A DNA stretch of 64,000 nt, taken from Paenibacillus_AR mesotrionivorans. Lineage in GTDB: Bacteria > Bacillota > Bacilli > Paenibacillales > NBRC-103111. The position numbers and the translations under genes were made by a program. The notes beneath the pieces were generated by a model. That model did no database searches. It worked only from the letters and a program-made list of their open reading frames with translations, and was not told where the DNA came from. Where the stretch lies: contig NZ_JBJURJ010000003.1 of assembly GCF_046098205.1 (NCBI RefSeq), positions 310,001 through 374,000 on the forward strand. The letters are read 5' to 3'. The number at the start of each line of letters is the position of its first letter. The stretch's first letter is position 1. Shown here in pieces: positions 31,913-40,822 of this stretch.

Positions 31913-33883
31913 CTACTCCCGCAGCCACACCGCCATCTCGCCCTCGCCCCGGTTGCCCCACAGGTAGTAGGGAATCGCCTTGAATTTCACGGGCACACCC
32001 TTCTTCTCCGAAGCGCTGTACAGCCCGCCGCTCCAACCGGATTCCTCCTCCAGCACCGCCGGTCCTTCGATGACCACTGCACCGCCCAGCAGCGCCGCGT
32101 CGAACCGTGCCTCCATCGGCGCATCCTTGCGGATGACCAGCGAGGACAAAGGACCGCCGCCGTTGTCCACCTCCTCCACCGCATACACCAGCGGCCCCCG
32201 CTGGATGGCGACCCGCCCGGCGTTAGCCCGGAGCTGCGGGTGGGAACGGACCAATTGCGGCAGCATGGGCAGATCGAGTTCCACCCGGTCACCGGGGCTC
32301 CAAACCCGTTCCACATATGCATAGCCGTCCCGCACACAGGCTCCCACGTCCACCGTCTCCCCGTTCACTGTCACCTGCGGTGCGCTGCACCAAGCGGGCA
32401 GCCGCAAGGCCAAGGTGAAGTTGTCTGCCGACACCGGTGTTACCTCGAGGCTGACCTTGCCCTGCCATGGCAAGGAACTGGCCATTCGCAGCTGAGCCGT
32501 CATTCCACCGTCCAGCTCCACCTCTGCCTCGCCGCCCATGTACAGATGGACAAACAACGTCTTTTCTTTTACCGTAAACAAATACTCCCCAAGGGAAGAC
32601 AGCAGCCGGGCCACATTGGGCGGACAACAGGCGCAGGAGAACCATCCCGGCCGCACGGGTTTGACATGATGCTTGCCCGGATTGCCGCGGCTGGCCTTGG
32701 GCCACACCTCCAGCGGATTCACATAGAAGAAATGCCTGCCGTCCCGAGCCATTCCGGCAATCACAGTATTGTACAGCGCCCGCTCCAGCACATCCGCATA
32801 TTCCGACCGAGCCTCCAGCCGCAGCATCCGCGACGCAAAAAAGATCAGTCCGATGGACGCACAGGTTTCGGCGTAGACCGTATCGTTGGGCAGATCATAA
32901 TCGAAGGTGAAGGCTTCGCCATGATGGGTGGAGCCGATGCCTCCGGTAATGTACATCTGCTTATGGACGATGTTGTCCCACAGCCGTCTGCAGGCGCCAA
33001 AAAGCGATTCATCCCCGGTATAAGCCGCCAAATCCGCCATCGCCGTATACATGTATACCGCCCGTACCGCGTGACCCACCGCCGTTTCCTGCTCCCGGAC
33101 AGGCTGATGGGCCTGATGGTAGCTCAAATTCGGGGGATTCTTCGAGGGAACGGGAGACCAATGGCCAAGACCGCCTCTTTTTTTCCACTCCTCCGTCAAA
33201 AAAGAAGGCTCCGCTCCCCGCTGGTCAATAAAATATTGAGCCAGCTTCAGGTATTTCTCCACACCTGTGGCCTGATAAAGCTTCACCAGCGCCAGCTCGA
33301 TCTCCTGGTGCCCGTCATAGCCGGGAAGCTGTCCCTCTCCGGTACCGAATACCTCCGCAATATGATCGGCAAAACGGCACATCGCGTCCAGCAGCTTGCG
33401 TTTGCCAGTGGCCCGGTAATAGGCGGCAGCCGCCTCCATCATGTGCCCAGCGCAGTATAGCTCATGGCAATCCGTCAGATTGGTCCAGCGTTTGCCCGGC
33501 TCCTTCACCGTGAAGAAGGTGTTCAAATACCCGTCCGGCTGCTGCGCCCGGACAACCAGGTCGATCACCTCATCGGCCCTTTTCTCCAGCCCCGGATCAG
33601 GGTGCACCGCCAGAGAATACCCTACCGCCTCCAGCCATTTGGCCACATCGCTATCCTGAAAAACAAAGCCGTAAAACTCCCCCTGCTCCTCACCCGCCGC
33701 AATCCGGAAGTTGCGGATGGCATGGCTGGGCTCCACTCCCGGTACCCGGTCATGGAGCGTCTCGTACTGGTAAGGGATGACGACCTCCCTGACCAGCTTT
33801 ACATAATCCGACCAAAACTCGTCGGTGATCTTCACATGTTCCAATTGAACCGGCTTACCCGTTGTTTGAATACCTGCTTTCAT
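31913..33883 (-). CDS. GH127 beta-L-arabinofuranosidase-like glycoside hydrolase
   Basis: 656 residues, no signal peptide. The GH127 pattern is clear: TYAETCASIGLIFFASRML (Glu and a Cys of the metal site) and the Cys cluster FSCACCPPNVAR that holds zinc and the nucleophilic Cys in characterised members. The N-terminal part VKITDEFWSDYVKLV is typical. Such enzymes release beta-L-arabinofuranose from plant glycans or glycopeptides; a cytoplasmic enzyme would act on imported oligosaccharides. GGGGAGG precedes the ATG at 33883. Divergent from an AraC regulator. Confidence 0.9.
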   Translation of the reverse strand: MKAGIQTTGKPVQLEHVKITDEFWSDYVKLVREVVIPYQYETLHDRVPGVEPSHAIRNFRIAAGEEQGEFYGFVFQDSDVAKWLEAVGYSLAVHPDPGLEKRADEVIDLVVRAQQPDGYLNTFFTVKEPGKRWTNLTDCHELYCAGHMMEAAAAYYRATGKRKLLDAMCRFADHIAEVFGTGEGQLPGYDGHQEIELALVKLYQATGVEKYLKLAQYFIDQRGAEPSFLTEEWKKRGGLGHWSPVPSKNPPNLSYHQAHQPVREQETAVGHAVRAVYMYTAMADLAAYTGDESLFGACRRLWDNIVHKQMYITGGIGSTHHGEAFTFDYDLPNDTVYAETCASIGLIFFASRMLRLEARSEYADVLERALYNTVIAGMARDGRHFFYVNPLEVWPKASRGNPGKHHVKPVRPGWFSCACCPPNVARLLSSLGEYLFTVKEKTLFVHLYMGGEAEVELDGGMTAQLRMASSLPWQGKVSLEVTPVSADNFTLALRLPAWCSAPQVTVNGETVDVGACVRDGYAYVERVWSPGDRVELDLPMLPQLVRSHPQLRANAGRVAIQRGPLVYAVEEVDNGGGPLSSLVIRKDAPMEARFDAALLGGAVVIEGPAVLEEESGWSGGLYSASEKKGVPVKFKAIPYYLWGNRGEGEMAVWLRE

Positions 33884-33946
33884 TCTTGCACAGCCTCCCC
33901 TTTGACCTAAAATGACCTTCATATAGTGATTTTTCCTCGACTTTCT

Positions 33947-33967
33947 TCATTTTAAGGGGTAAAATGA
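33947..33967. promoter_or_regulatory. Perfect palindrome between GH127 and AraC genes
   Basis: TCATTTTA and TAAAATGA are a perfect 8-bp inverted repeat around AGGGG. A third TAAAATGA half-site lies at 33908-33915. The position between the divergent GH127 and regulator genes suggests a regulator binding site. TTTTTTATACAATT nearby may contain the -10 box of the regulator gene. Confidence 0.45.
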
Positions 33968-34033
33968 CAGGCAGCTATAGCGAGATTCCCTGAGTTTTTT
34001 ATACAATTTCACACAACGAAGGAGACATTCTTC

Positions 34034-34858
34034 ATGGCTTCCCCCACCGAAATCCTGAGCCTGCCCTCCACTCCGCTGCCTTTTTATTTGGAGAGCGGCA
34101 TTTCCCTCTATAACCCCGGGGATCATCATCCCAACCGCCGCAGCTTGGGCATGTATGACCTGATTGTGGTTACGGAAGGTGCGCTGTTAATGGGGGAGGA
34201 GGACCGAGAATGGACGGTGGAGCCCGGTCAGATGCTGCTGCTGCATCCGCAGCGCTACCATTATTCCAGAGGACCGTGCCAGACGGAAACCCGGTTTCAC
34301 TGGCTGCACTTCGGCACAACCCGCCTCTCCTCCGACCTGCTTCGGCAGCCCTATGAAATCCATCTCCCCCAATATTGGAACCTGCCTTCCCCTGCAGGAA
34401 TCGTTCAGCTGTTGGAAGGTCTGCTGAAGCTTTCCGCCGCTCCCCGGTCCGGGGCTTTTTGGCAGGAGCAGACACTGTTTCTGGAACTGTTGAAGCAGTT
34501 GGACGAATCCCGCTTCCAGCGGGAGGGCTCCCAGGCGCTGGTTGTAGCCGAGGCTACAGAGGCCTTCATCCGTGCCCGCTACCAGGAGCCGCTCACCAAT
34601 GGGCGGCTGGAGGAGGAGCTGCACTATCACCACAACTATCTGGCGCGCTGTCTGAAGGAAATTCGGGGAATCACGCCGATGGAATATGTGATGCAATACC
34701 GTCTGGAGCAGGCCAGGCTGCTGCTGCTCAAAACCGACTGGTCCATGGCCCGCATTGCGGAGGAGGTAGGCTTCGTCTACGCCTCCTACTTCTCCCGCTG
34801 CTTCACCGCCCGCAATGGCATCACCCCGCTACAGTACCGCAAGCAATACTCGCAATAG
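34034..34858 (+). CDS. AraC-family transcriptional regulator with cupin sensor
   Basis: 274 residues. The N-terminal half is a cupin/AraC-binding domain (LIVVTEGALLMGEEDREW, GQMLLLHPQRYHYS, FHWLHFG). The C-terminal half has two HTH motifs ending in MARIAEEVGFVYASYFSRCF and ITPLQYRKQ. AAGGAGA precedes the ATG. It is divergent from the GH127 gene and probably activates it in response to an arabinose-containing sugar; that link is inferred from position only. Confidence 0.92.
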   Translation: MASPTEILSLPSTPLPFYLESGISLYNPGDHHPNRRSLGMYDLIVVTEGALLMGEEDREWTVEPGQMLLLHPQRYHYSRGPCQTETRFHWLHFGTTRLSSDLLRQPYEIHLPQYWNLPSPAGIVQLLEGLLKLSAAPRSGAFWQEQTLFLELLKQLDESRFQREGSQALVVAEATEAFIRARYQEPLTNGRLEEELHYHHNYLARCLKEIRGITPMEYVMQYRLEQARLLLLKTDWSMARIAEEVGFVYASYFSRCFTARNGITPLQYRKQYSQ

Positions 34859-35039
34859 CCTAGGCGGCCAGCTGCGAGGAGTTTAGTTGACGGAGAGGTG
34901 ACGTTTAGCCAGTGTGGATGGAGTGCCGAAACACCGCAATATGGACGAATTCACTCAAAATGGACGTTTTTTTAAATATGGATGGATTTCCGCATGGATG
35001 GAACGCCACAAGGTTCACAACCACTGGAACCCTCCAGCC

Positions 35040-35222
35040 CAACGGACTGACGATCCGTTATTTGGGCGTTTTGCTCGTTTTGGTTGGTGTCACGGACAGA
35101 GGGGACGCTATTCTCCGTTTGGGGCTTCCCAACCCCCACTTTTCGTGCAAATAAGGGATCTGCGGTCCGTTCAAAAGGAAAAACGCCGGTTTTGCCTCCA
35201 ATAGCGGATCCATGGTCCGTTA
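35040..35222. repeat. Four-module intergenic repeat element G (50-bp pitch)
   Basis: Modules at about 35040-35062, 35091-35112 (forward, AACGGAC...CGTTATT and CACGGAC...CGCTATT) and 35150-35172, 35200-35222 (inverted, AATAAGGGATC...GTCCGTT and AATAGCGGATC...GTCCGTTA). The pitch is 50 bp in both pairs, with 59 bp between modules 2 and 3. It lies between convergent genes. A further AT-rich stretch with GGAC and GGATGG repeats precedes it (34915-35010). Nothing gene-like is seen in 34859-35541. Confidence 0.78.
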
Positions 35223-35363
35223 GGGACCCACCGCGCCTTATCCGGCGGCATAGGTTAGGCGAGATGGGGAATGAGACGGCATAGGTTTGGCGGGATGGGC
35301 ATAGGTGGGATGGGAGGAGGCGGCGGGATGGATTAGCCGGCATGGGCAAACGCTCCCCGCAAC

Positions 35364-35398
35364 AAAAAAAACCGTCAGGAAGACATTCCCCTGACGGT
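35364..35398 (-). terminator. Intrinsic terminator downstream of the XRE regulator
   Basis: ACCGTCAGG (35371-35379) and CCTGACGGT (35390-35398) form a perfect stem, followed on the leftward strand by eight T. It lies about 145 bp past the stop of the XRE gene. Confidence 0.85.
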
Positions 35399-35541
35399 TG
35401 AGGCCGTTTAAACACTATTCGTCTTCTCGCTGGAAACCTTGGAAAATCTGCTGTGGGTGCTGCTTGTCCGACAGAGAAACCCATTCGCTTCCCTCGGCCA
35501 CCTCACCGGCTATTCCAACACTACCCCCGCAACTTTTCCGC

Positions 35542-36441
35542 TCACTTCACCTGCTCTTCGCTCACTTCACCTGCTCCTTCGCTCACTTCAACTGCTCCTT
35601 CGGCCTCTTCCCCAGTTCCTCCGGTTCTGGCAGCTTCTACGGTTTTCCTGTTCCGGCCAGGCGTTTCCCCGCCCGGCCCGGTGTATGAGACAGTCCCCAG
35701 AGTTGTGATGTTGCCGCCCACATTAGCGCATTCTACATGGCCCATGGCGCTGACGCTGCCGCCCACTTCGGCGCAGGTTATATTGCGCCCGGCCCCCGCA
35801 TCACCGCTTACGTTGCCGCACCTAACATCCTGGCCGGCGGTCACACTGCCGTCCACATCCGAGCACTGCACATCGCGCCCTGCTCCAGCATCCCCCTGTA
35901 CGTCGAAGCACAATACATCCCGCCCGGCGTTAGCACCTCCGCCCACTTCGCCGCACCGGATATCCTGGCCCGCATGAACATTGCCCTCCACATTGCCGCA
36001 CTCTACGGATACCCGGCTTTCCACATTCAGCGCCGCCCCTTCATAACGGAACACCATCTTAGGCGCCTCCGCATCATCGGACTGAAGCAGCGTCCTCCCT
36101 TTATACAGCACCACCCGGAGGTTACCGTCGTCCTGCCAAGGCAGCTCCTGCAGGCTTATCTCTATTGCAGCAGTTGCAGACTCCACCGCCTGAAGCGACC
36201 GCTCCTTCTCCGCCGGTTCCGGCTTCTCCAGACCAAACAAGCGGTCCACCGATACCTGAAAAATCTCCGCCAAACGGGGCAGCAGCTGGATATCCGGACT
36301 GGACTGGAAATTCTCCCACTTGCTCACCGCCTGAAAGGTCAACCCTAACTGTTCGGCCAAAGCCTCCTGAGTCAATCCAGACTGCTTGCGGAGGCTGCAA
36401 ATATTTAACGCCAAATTCTGAAGATGGCCCGTCTCACCCAC
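35542..36441 (-). CDS. XRE-family regulator with a 15-residue cysteine-ladder repeat domain
   Basis: 299 residues. Residues 8-70 form an XRE HTH (LRKQSGLTQEALAEQLGLTF, AVSKWE). A linker and a short beta domain follow. Residues about 146-250 contain seven 15-residue repeats of the pattern V-x-C-x-x-V-x-G-x-x-x-A-G-x-D, placing a Cys at 148, 163, 178, 193, 208, 223 and 238. The regular pitch suggests a beta-helix with a stacked Cys ladder, like polymer-forming repeat proteins. The tail (260-299) is low-complexity Glu/Gly/Val. GTG start at 36441 after AAGGAGGAG. Similar HTH-repeat fusions exist in Firmicutes, function unknown. Confidence 0.82.
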   Translation of the reverse strand: MGETGHLQNLALNICSLRKQSGLTQEALAEQLGLTFQAVSKWENFQSSPDIQLLPRLAEIFQVSVDRLFGLEKPEPAEKERSLQAVESATAAIEISLQELPWQDDGNLRVVLYKGRTLLQSDDAEAPKMVFRYEGAALNVESRVSVECGNVEGNVHAGQDIRCGEVGGGANAGRDVLCFDVQGDAGAGRDVQCSDVDGSVTAGQDVRCGNVSGDAGAGRNITCAEVGGSVSAMGHVECANVGGNITTLGTVSYTGPGGETPGRNRKTVEAARTGGTGEEAEGAVEVSEGAGEVSEEQVK

Positions 36442-36593
36442 ATGGACTCCTCCTTCCAAAAGATACAGCCATTATAGCCTGCACGACCGGGGCGGTGTAA
36501 TAACCTGTCCGTTGAGAATAATGAACTGTACTCAACCAACAGTTGAATGCCCTTATTTTCTTATCTGCGCCTCTCTACCGCTCACTCCGCCAC

Positions 36594-37643
36594 TCACTGT
36601 CCCTCCAGCAAAACCAGCAGCCGCTCTCCATGTTTCTCCACCTGTCCCAACCGGGCAGCGGTATCGGGAATTTGCCGCAGCAGCATGGAGGCGTCGTCCA
36701 CTCCATCCCGGTACCGGCCGAGAAAATGCAGGAACACATCCAGGCTGCGCAGCTGCATCAGCTCCGGAATCACCCGGCATTCCGCCGCCGAAAGCGGGCG
36801 CACCTCGATAAAGCCCCGCCAGAATGCCTCCAGGCTAACCCATGCCCGAGCTTCCGCCTGCTCATCCGCACCGGCCTCCGGCAGCAGCCCCCACAGACAA
36901 ACAGACGGCTCCATGGCCTTCAGGTCCCGGGTAACAAACTCAAAATCCAGCAGCGCAGCGATCTCTCCTGACGGGGTCACCAGCGCATTGGAGGCATTCA
37001 AATCCCCATGAATCAGCTGGTGCGGCAAAAGGGCCAGCTTGTCCAATACGGGGATTACCTTCTCCAATTGTCGTCCCAGCACATCAAGCGCTTCCATACA
37101 GCCTGCAAACTCATCCGAAGGCTCCCAGCAAAACCGGAGCACCTCATACAGCGGGCAGGAGGGGTGAGCCGCTGCCAAGGCGTAATAAGGCGGGTACGCA
37201 GGCAGATCCAGCCCGGCCTCCTGCTGCTCCACCTGCTCCAGCGCTCCGGATAATTGACCTGCCGCCCTGCCGAAGGCCTCAGCTTGTGCAGGCAGGCCAA
37301 AGTCCGGCGCCGCCCCGTCCAGATACCGGAACATGGCGGCCAGCTTACCGTTCTCCAACCGTATAAGCCCCACTCCGGCCGCTCCCATCTCAGGCTGAGG
37401 AATCCCAAACGGCAGCCCTGGCATAAGCCTCCTCAATGCTATCAGGAGCTGGTGCTCGAAGGCTGCCTTTTCCCATTCCTCATGGGTATTATATAACCGA
37501 AGCATATAGGCCTGGCCTGCATAGGCCAGATGTCTGGTCGTATTGTTGGTTCCTCCGCCGCAAACCTCGAGACGGTAATCCGCCGAACCGCAGAAACGCA
37601 GCGCCGCCTCATTCGCCAACGTATCCTCGTTAGAATGTTCCAC
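36594..37643 (-). CDS. Phosphotransferase (APH/choline-kinase-like fold)
   Basis: 349 residues. The kinase catalytic motif HGDLNASNAL and the metal-binding DFEF segment (IAALLDFEFVTRD) are intact; the N-lobe shows GGGTNNTTRHLAY and YMLRLYNTHEEWEKAAFEHQLL. This fold includes homoserine and choline kinases, spore CotS-like kinases and aminoglycoside kinases, so the substrate is open. The GTG start at 37643 is favoured by AAGGAGGA 8 bases upstream; no suitable ATG is nearby. Confidence 0.85.
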   Translation of the reverse strand: MEHSNEDTLANEAALRFCGSADYRLEVCGGGTNNTTRHLAYAGQAYMLRLYNTHEEWEKAAFEHQLLIALRRLMPGLPFGIPQPEMGAAGVGLIRLENGKLAAMFRYLDGAAPDFGLPAQAEAFGRAAGQLSGALEQVEQQEAGLDLPAYPPYYALAAAHPSCPLYEVLRFCWEPSDEFAGCMEALDVLGRQLEKVIPVLDKLALLPHQLIHGDLNASNALVTPSGEIAALLDFEFVTRDLKAMEPSVCLWGLLPEAGADEQAEARAWVSLEAFWRGFIEVRPLSAAECRVIPELMQLRSLDVFLHFLGRYRDGVDDASMLLRQIPDTAARLGQVEKHGERLLVLLEGQ

Positions 37644-37846
37644 TATTATTTCCTCCTTACATAAAGGTAAGCAAGGCAACCTTTTTTCAGTCCTTTTCCT
37701 GTCCTTCCCTTTTGTTTATAATAGCCTCGTACCCTATTACTCTGCAATCCATGAGTATGAATCAACAACAGATGCCTACGAAGCCGGTTTTTCGGATTGG
37801 CCACAACAGTGGCAACCCAACTCAAACCTTTTAGGAGGATACTTGC

Positions 37847-38833
37847 ATGCGCTATCAAGCGGCAACAGAACGGTACGGCTCGATGAAATACAACCGGTGC
37901 GGACGCTCCGGCCTGAAGCTGCCCGCCATTTCCCTGGGGCTGTGGCATAACTTCGGCGGTACGGACACCTTTGAGAACGGACGGGCGATGATCCGCAGGG
38001 CCTTTGACCTGGGCATCACCCATTTTGACCTGGCCAACAATTACGGGCCGCCTCCCGGCTCGGCGGAGCTGATGTTCGGACAGCTGCTGAAGACGGACCT
38101 CGCCCCTTACCGGGATGAACTGATCATCTCCACCAAAGCCGGCTACCACATGTGGGAGGGTCCTTACGGCGACTGGGGCTCCCGCAAATATCTCCTGTCC
38201 AGTCTGGACCAAAGCTTGAAGCGGATGGGCCTGGACTACGTGGATATTTTCTATTCCCACCGTCCCGATCCCGAGACTCCTATTGAAGAAACCATGATGG
38301 CGCTGGACCATGCGGTCCGTTCCGGCAAGGCGCTGTATGTGGGCATCTCCAACTATACTGCGGAGCAAACCGCCGTAGCCGCCAAGGTGCTGAAGGAGCT
38401 GGGCACGCCGCTGTTGATCCACCAGCCCAAATATTCCATGCTGAACCGCTGGATTGAAAACGGTCTCCAGGATGTCCTGGAGGAGAATGGCGTAGGCAGC
38501 ATCGCCTTCTGCCCCCTGGCACAAGGATTGCTTACCAACAAATATGTGGCCGGGATTCCGACCGATTCCAGAGCGGCCCGCAACGGCTTCCTGAAGGAGC
38601 GCGACATTACCGAGGAAACCATCACCAAGGTGAACAAGCTGATCCAGGTGGCGGCAGCCCGGGGACAATCCCTGGCCCAAATGGCCTTGGTCTGGGCGCT
38701 CCGCGGCGGCAGACTGACCTCCGCTCTTATCGGCGCCAGCCGCGTCAGCCAGATTGAGGAGAATGTGGCTGCCCTGGCCAATTCTGATTTTACCCAAGAG
38801 GAGCTTGACCTGATCGAGGAAATACTGAAATAA
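37847..38833 (+). CDS. Aldo/keto reductase (YghZ/L-glyceraldehyde-3-phosphate reductase type)
   Basis: 328 residues forming an AKR TIM barrel. DLANNYGPPPGSAE carries the catalytic Asp and Tyr, ISTKAGYHMW the Lys, and YSHRPDP the His position. The start MKYNRCGRSGLKLPAISLGLWHNFG pattern (beginning at residue 13) and the order of motifs match the YghZ group, which reduces L-glyceraldehyde-3-P and other aldehydes with NADPH. TAGGAGG precedes the ATG. A bidirectional terminator follows. Confidence 0.92.
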   Translation: MRYQAATERYGSMKYNRCGRSGLKLPAISLGLWHNFGGTDTFENGRAMIRRAFDLGITHFDLANNYGPPPGSAELMFGQLLKTDLAPYRDELIISTKAGYHMWEGPYGDWGSRKYLLSSLDQSLKRMGLDYVDIFYSHRPDPETPIEETMMALDHAVRSGKALYVGISNYTAEQTAVAAKVLKELGTPLLIHQPKYSMLNRWIENGLQDVLEENGVGSIAFCPLAQGLLTNKYVAGIPTDSRAARNGFLKERDITEETITKVNKLIQVAAARGQSLAQMALVWALRGGRLTSALIGASRVSQIEENVAALANSDFTQEELDLIEEILK

Positions 38834-38858
38834 AAGCGGATCTTCCACCGCAAGCGAC

Positions 38859-38914
38859 AAAAACACCGCCTTAGCCGCAAGGGAAACCTTCCCCCGGTAA
38901 AGACGGTGTTTTTT
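38859..38914. terminator. Bidirectional terminator between aldo/keto reductase and yunB
   Basis: AAAAACACCGCCTTAGCCG pairs imperfectly with CCGGTAAAGACGGTGTTTTT, with A and T runs on the two sides. It serves two convergent genes. Confidence 0.8.
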
Positions 38915-38926
38915 CTCTGCAAGCTG

Positions 38927-39682
38927 TTATTTCTCCTTGCTGTTCATGGGCAAACTGGAACCCGACTGCTCCTTTAGCTGGGGCAGGGACACGCTGGGCG
39001 GCAGAGCTGACGATCCGCCCACAGGATTGCCCTTGTTGTCCATATAATACATGGGTGTTCCGCCCACCACCAGCACGTAAGTCACCGGAATTTCCGTTTC
39101 CACCACCTCGGGTTTGGAGTCGAAAGGAATAATGACGGATACCTCGGCGATAATGCGGATGTACACCTCCACCAGAATCATGTTGATGCCGGCATTTTCG
39201 TAGCGGGTGTTCAGCGATACCTGGGCGCTGCCCATGGGAACCAGCCGCACCGGCACCTTCGGGCCGAAGGAGGCCAACAGCGCGCTGCCCATAGCCTGCC
39301 CCAATGGGATATGCTCCGGCATGGACTTCAACTGCAGCAATTGGTTCTGGACGGTGGACACCGTATCGGCGGTAATCCGCATATGCTCCGCATAATTCAG
39401 CACGAAGCTGGAAACATTGCCATTGTTATCCCGCTGCCATTCGATCAGCTTGTCGTAGTTGGCCCCCTGGGACAGGCGGTCGGTAATGGCGCTGTTGATG
39501 GCCTGGGTGGCAATCTGCTTTACCCGCACCTTGGCCAGGTTCATCAGCGGCGGCTTCAGGTTTTTCTCCACAAAAATAAAGGACTGCAGCGCAAACGCCA
39601 TCGTGATCAGAAGAAGGAGAAAAACCACCCGCCTCCGCCGTTTTCTCCTGGGGGGACGGCCGTAAAATCCGCGTTTTTGCAT
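38927..39682 (-). CDS. yunB: YunB-like sporulation protein
   Basis: 251 residues. A short basic N-terminus (RPPRRKRRRR) is followed by one membrane helix (VVFLLLLITMAFALQSFIFV) and an extracytoplasmic domain with the family sequence KQIATQAINSAITD and LGQAMGSALLASFGP. In Bacillus, YunB is a sporulation protein made in the mother cell; that role is taken from the family. GGAGG lies 7 bases before the ATG at 39682. The C-terminal tail is Ser/Pro-rich and variable. Confidence 0.9.
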   Translation of the reverse strand: MQKRGFYGRPPRRKRRRRVVFLLLLITMAFALQSFIFVEKNLKPPLMNLAKVRVKQIATQAINSAITDRLSQGANYDKLIEWQRDNNGNVSSFVLNYAEHMRITADTVSTVQNQLLQLKSMPEHIPLGQAMGSALLASFGPKVPVRLVPMGSAQVSLNTRYENAGINMILVEVYIRIIAEVSVIIPFDSKPEVVETEIPVTYVLVVGGTPMYYMDNKGNPVGGSSALPPSVSLPQLKEQSGSSLPMNSKEK

Positions 39683-39808
39683 AGGCTTGCCTCCTGCGGC
39701 TTGATCCGTTGGAAGATCTGTCGGAACGGCCAACCCGTCCTGTGGGGGACGGCCGGTACACATTCTCGTATAAGCCTATGCGCGGGAAACGGAAAATATT
39801 GCCCTGTG

Positions 39809-40684
39809 TTATTCCTCTCTCTGCCCTTCTCCCGGATGGCCGGTACGGTAAATAGAGGGGGAGAGCCCCCGAATTTTCTTGAAGCTTTTGCTGAAATGGA
39901 ACTCGTCATAAAAGCCGCAGGCCGCAGCAATCCGCTTCAGAGGCTCATCCGTATGCTCCAGAAGCCGCAGGGCATGCTCATAACGAACCTTGTCCAGATA
40001 TTCCTTGGGGCCAGCACCCAGCTCCTCCAGAAAACGCCGCCTTAGCTGACGCAGGCTGATGCCGCAATCCTCCGCCACTTGTGAGAGCCGGATATCCGCA
40101 TAATAGTGGGTATCCAGATAACGTTTGGCCGCCTCCCAAGGCGGCGGTCCGCCCGTGGCACCGTTTCCTGCTCCAAGGATAGTGCGCTCCTGCCCTCCAC
40201 GGCCTGCCCGGTGTCCGGAGAGGGACCGGATCAGTCTCATAAGCAGGTTATTCGCCGCCGCTTCACGGCCGTCGTCGCCCGGAGCCCAGGCTGTCCGCAA
40301 GGCCTTGATTCGGGCCTCACAATCCTCTTGGCCGGGACCGCGCAGGTTTTGGACCTCCGCTGTTTCCAGTGCAGCCAGCTCCTTTGCCTCCCATACGCCA
40401 TTCCGGTGGGTGACCGCCGCTGCCTGGAACAGGATCATGGTCATGTGCAGCGGATTAGCCGTATCCGAGGTCATCCACAGCTCACGCCCCGGACGCAGAT
40501 ACAGGAGGCTGCCTGGACCCACAGCTATCTCCGGCCCGTCCAGCGTAAACCTGCCTGTTCCTTCGTGCACCCAATAGATGCTGTGGAGATGGACACTCCG
40601 CCGTGTATCCTGCCAGCCCGGCAGCGGGGGTTTGTCATAAATCAGCTCGATTTTGAGCATCAGCTCGGAAAAACGGATGGCCAT
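39809..40684 (-). CDS. AraC-family transcriptional regulator with cupin sensor
   Basis: 291 residues. The N-terminal cupin domain contains SIYWVHEGTGRFTLDG and VGPGSLLYLRPG. The C-terminal domain has HTH1 ADIRLSQVAEDCGISLRQL and HTH2 LKRIAAACGFYDEFHFSKSF followed by the usual LSPSIYR. AGGAGA precedes the ATG. It is divergent from the GH2 gene; three repeats spaced by 22 bp lie between them and are the likely binding sites. Confidence 0.92.
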   Translation of the reverse strand: MAIRFSELMLKIELIYDKPPLPGWQDTRRSVHLHSIYWVHEGTGRFTLDGPEIAVGPGSLLYLRPGRELWMTSDTANPLHMTMILFQAAAVTHRNGVWEAKELAALETAEVQNLRGPGQEDCEARIKALRTAWAPGDDGREAAANNLLMRLIRSLSGHRAGRGGQERTILGAGNGATGGPPPWEAAKRYLDTHYYADIRLSQVAEDCGISLRQLRRRFLEELGAGPKEYLDKVRYEHALRLLEHTDEPLKRIAAACGFYDEFHFSKSFKKIRGLSPSIYRTGHPGEGQREE

Positions 40685-40713
40685 CCTGTCATCTCCTGTT
40701 CGGTGTGCCTGTT

Positions 40714-40766
40714 TTGTACATGTACACTATCCCAATTGTACATGATCTCTGTCCCTTTTTTACATG
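40714..40766. promoter_or_regulatory. Three TTGTACATG-type repeats at 22-bp pitch, putative AraC operator
   Basis: TTGTACATG at 40714-40722, TTGTACATG at 40736-40744 and TTTTACATG at 40758-40766 start exactly 22 bp apart, two helical turns. A TATGCT -10 box at 40788-40793 follows, so the third copy abuts the -35 region of the GH2 promoter, as expected for an AraC-type activator. Confidence 0.55.
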
Positions 40767-40822
40767 TAGAATCAAAGAACCGGGTGATATGCTTTCTATA
40801 GAAAACAAAGGAGGCAAAATCA

